Positions 5,808 to 7,530 of a stretch of 7,530 nt of DNA are shown piece by piece. The DNA comes from Deltaproteobacteria bacterium. Its GTDB lineage: Bacteria > Desulfobacterota > Desulfobacteria > Desulfobacterales > Desulfatirhabdiaceae. Both the position numbers and the translations under genes were made by a program. The stretch spans positions 1-7,530 of the forward strand of contig JAPLJE010000444.1 of NCBI GenBank assembly GCA_026388755.1, read 5' to 3'. The notes under the pieces were generated by a model. The model saw only the letters and a list, made by a program, of their open reading frames with translations. It was not told the origin of the DNA and made no database searches. Positions within the stretch are counted from its first letter, which is position 1. Every line of letters begins with the position of its first letter.

Positions 5808-6909
5808 GATAAGCCTGATAGGTCTGCCGAAGTCCTTCCGACAGCGGAATGCCGGGTTTCCACCCCAAGCGGTTTAAGACAGAGACATCCAGAAGCTTTT
5901 GAGGCGTTCCATCGGGCTGGGTGTGGTCCCAGACCACCCTGCCCGAATACCCGGTCACGGCTTGAACTTTTTCCGACAGCTCACGAATGGTTAAATCCTC
6001 GCCGGTTCCAATGTTGATATGGGAAATTTGTCCGTTCTGCGTTGCCTGGTCATAGCGGCTGTCCTCGAGTTGCATGATAAATACCGACCCGGATGCCATA
6101 TCATCCACATGGAGAAACTCTCGCCGGGCCGTGCCGGTTCCCCACAGTTGAACAACCGGAGAGTTGGAGCCGGCAGGTTTTATATCCTTCCCCTCTAAAA
6201 TGCCCGTCCCATATTGAAAGGGAATACCCAGATGCGTTCGAAATGAATCCGGAATCGGTCCAAAGACAGATTCGTCTTTCCGGATAGCATCCCAGTTGCT
6301 TTCTGCCACCAGCCTGGCCAGGTGAAATTTTCGAATCAGCGCCGGTAGAACATGGGAGTTATTCAGGTCATAGGAATCGTTCGGGCCATAGAGATTGGTG
6401 GGCATGACGCAGCGATACCGGGTTCCATGCTGGCGGTTATAGGACTGACACAGCTCAATTCCGGCAATTTTGGCAATGGCATAGGGCTGGTTGGTGGGTT
6501 CAAGAACGCCGGAAAGCAGATACGCCTCTTTCATGGGCTGAGGCGCGTGTTTCGGGTAAATGCAGGAGCTTCCCAGAAACAGCAGGCGCCGGACGCCTGC
6601 ACTGAAAGCCTCATGAATCACATTGCATTCGATCATCAGGTTCTGATAGATGAAATCCGCCCGATAGGTATTATTGGCAAGAATCCCGCCGACTTTTGCA
6701 GCCGCAAGAACGACATAATCAATGGGTTCGGACCGAAAAAAATGGCGCACAGCCTGTTGATCCATCAAGTCCAGTTCCCGGCGAGTCCGGGTAATCAGGC
6801 GTTGATACCCGCCGGCCTTCAGAAATCGCACAATCGCCGATCCCACCATGCCGCGATGGCCTGCAACATAAATCCGTGAATTCAGTGTCAAAGGGGGTAC
6901 GGGGAACAT
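5779..6909 (-). CDS. fcl: GDP-L-fucose synthase (GDP-4-keto-6-deoxy-D-mannose epimerase/reductase)
   Basis: This cytosolic short-chain dehydrogenase (extended SDR) converts GDP-4-keto-6-deoxymannose to GDP-L-fucose with NADPH, supplying fucose for capsule or O-antigen. The nucleotide-binding GHRGMVG motif is at residues 17-23. S114 and C116 in GSSCIYPK, Y143 and K147 in YAIAK, and H186 in NSH match E. coli S107, C109, Y136, K140 and H179 with a constant offset of 7, so it should be active. [10 protein letters not shown] is at 263-272. It is 376 residues against about 321 in E. coli, mostly because of about 46 extra residues around 200-250. The start is set by AGGAGGG five to six nt before ATG 6909. 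The C-terminal tail KKGVKSLS, past the usual family end, is encoded by an 8-A run and a palindrome. It lies 25 nt downstream of a glycosyltransferase and is probably cotranscribed with it. Confidence 0.95.
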   Translation of the reverse strand: MFPVPPLTLNSRIYVAGHRGMVGSAIVRFLKAGGYQRLITRTRRELDLMDQQAVRHFFRSEPIDYVVLAAAKVGGILANNTYRADFIYQNLMIECNVIHEAFSAGVRRLLFLGSSCIYPKHAPQPMKEAYLLSGVLEPTNQPYAIAKIAGIELCQSYNRQHGTRYRCVMPTNLYGPNDSYDLNNSHVLPALIRKFHLARLVAESNWDAIRKDESVFGPIPDSFRTHLGIPFQYGTGILEGKDIKPAGSNSPVVQLWGTGTARREFLHVDDMASGSVFIMQLEDSRYDQATQNGQISHINIGTGEDLTIRELSEKVQAVTGYSGRVVWDHTQPDGTPQKLLDVSVLNRLGWKPGIPLSEGLRQTYQAYQKKGVKSLS

Positions 6910-6913
6910 TACA

Positions 6914-6920
6914 CCCTCCT
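6914..6920 (-). promoter_or_regulatory. Strong ribosome binding site of fcl
   Basis: On the minus strand AGGAGGG precedes the ATG at 6909 by four bases (GTGTA begins with its last G-adjacent base). It is a near-perfect anti-16S match and fixes the start of fcl, so its translation does not depend on the upstream glycosyltransferase. Confidence 0.8.
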
Positions 6921-6934
6921 ATTTTTATAAAGAA

Positions 6935-7530
6935 TCATGGAAAGAGGGATTGTCCACAGCTTATCGCCCAGATAACCCGCTGCATCTTTTCTATAAATAT
7001 TTCACGCGTAAACAGTCTGGCCCGCGTTTCACAGGCCGATCGCATTTCCAGTGCCCGCTTCGGAGTCAAGTCGTGAACAGCGGCCATTATCGCATCGACT
7101 GTCGGCGGCGGCTTAAGCAGAATACCGGTCTGATTCGGTACAACCGTTTCCAGCAATCCACCCTCGGCTACACCGATTACCGGTTTTCCTGCGGCCATTG
7201 ACTCCACCGGAGACATGCCAAAGTCTTCATCCATGGGGATATAAATGGCAGCGATGGCATTTCCGATCCACCGACACAATTGCGCTTCCGTCTGCCAGCC
7301 GGTAAAATGAATGTTGGGTGCATCGGAAGCAAGTCTTTTCAACCGTTCCATCTCCGATCCGCTGGATGTCACCTCCAATTTCTTTTCAGGCATTTGTCTA
7401 AAGGCTTTGACGATAAGATCGACCCGTTTGAAATTTTCCAGCCTGGCCAGAGACACATAATAGTCTTTTTGCCCCATCCAGCAAAACCGTTCCGTATCCA
7501 CCGGCGGATGAATCACGATTGCCGTCCGCC
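6935..7530 (-). CDS. Group 1 (GT4-type, GT-B fold) glycosyltransferase, N-terminal part outside the window
   Basis: This is the C-terminal nucleotide-sugar-binding half of a GT-B glycosyltransferase, probably transferring a sugar onto a surface-polysaccharide or O-antigen precursor at the cytoplasmic face of the membrane. The frame is open to the window edge. Codons 7528-7517 add R-T-A-I before VIHPPVDTERF, a typical linker of this family, so the GTG at 7516 is an internal valine. Downstream are YYVSLARLENFKRVDLIV (donor-domain start with the conserved K-R), FTGWQ, and the EX7E motif EDFGMSPVE, whose glutamates are coded near 7228 and 7204. AAGKPVIG and GGLLETV follow. The protein ends at TGA 6937-6935, 25 nt before fcl. 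The neighbour makes GDP-fucose, so a fucosyl- or mannosyltransferase is possible, but the donor cannot be read from this half. Confidence 0.92.
   Translation of the reverse strand, partial: RTAIVIHPPVDTERFCWMGQKDYYVSLARLENFKRVDLIVKAFRQMPEKKLEVTSSGSEMERLKRLASDAPNIHFTGWQTEAQLCRWIGNAIAAIYIPMDEDFGMSPVESMAAGKPVIGVAEGGLLETVVPNQTGILLKPPPTVDAIMAAVHDLTPKRALEMRSACETRARLFTREIFIEKMQRVIWAISCGQSLFP

Noticed and set aside
6352..6879. 175-residue open frame antisense to fcl
   Set aside because: It lies across the conserved catalytic part of fcl, has no domain I recognise and no convincing ribosome binding site.
7514..7516. GTG at 7516 (minus strand) as a glycosyltransferase start
   Set aside because: The frame stays open to the window edge and encodes the conserved linker before VIHPPVDTERF; a GT-B enzyme also needs an N-terminal domain, which is missing.
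1..7530. tRNA/rRNA genes, CRISPR arrays, transposase genes
   Set aside because: None seen: no spaced direct repeats, no transposase-like protein and no tRNA-like fold noticed while reading both strands.

Overview
The window looks like chromosome of a Gram-negative bacterium. It carries an RND metal pump, an FtsX/LolD-type ABC module and nucleotide-sugar genes for a surface polysaccharide. Moderate GC content and the protein style suggest a sulfate-reducer-like member of the Desulfobacterota (former Deltaproteobacteria). That placement is an impression, because the window has no rRNA or tRNA to test it.

Left two thirds (1-5706, + strand): five tightly packed genes that read as one transcription unit. 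First is the 3' three quarters of a CusA-type Cu(I)/Ag(I) RND pump, entering from outside the window. It is followed by a 102-residue membrane-anchored small protein, an FtsX-like ABC permease, its LolD/MacB-type ATPase, and a 333-residue protein with about eight membrane spans and a CPFC motif. The junctions are a 1-nt overlap, a 2-nt gap, a 5-nt gap once the permease frame is restored, and a 4-nt overlap. The pump keeps the copper-binding methionine triad and the proton-relay residues of E. coli CusA but has lost two of its four methionine pairs. The permease is broken near its 3' end: the two-copy tetranucleotide GGTCGGTC at 3879-3886 shifts the frame, and removing one copy restores a normal last membrane helix and a stop 5 nt before the ATPase. 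A 9-bp hairpin covers the ribosome binding site of the last gene.

Right third (5779-7530, - strand): a convergent surface-polysaccharide segment. A GT-B (group 1/family 4) glycosyltransferase, cut by the window edge, is followed 25 nt later by GDP-L-fucose synthase (fcl), which has a strong ribosome binding site, all catalytic residues and a family-atypical central insertion. The two blocks are separated by 72 bp. The end of fcl lies in a small palindrome next to an 8-T run that may be a weak terminator or part of a dispersed repeat.

The best candidate for an undescribed system is the cassette that couples a CusA pump to an FtsX/LolD ABC pair, a small His/Met-bearing anchored protein and an unrecognised CPFC membrane protein. 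Its joint function is inferred from gene packing only.
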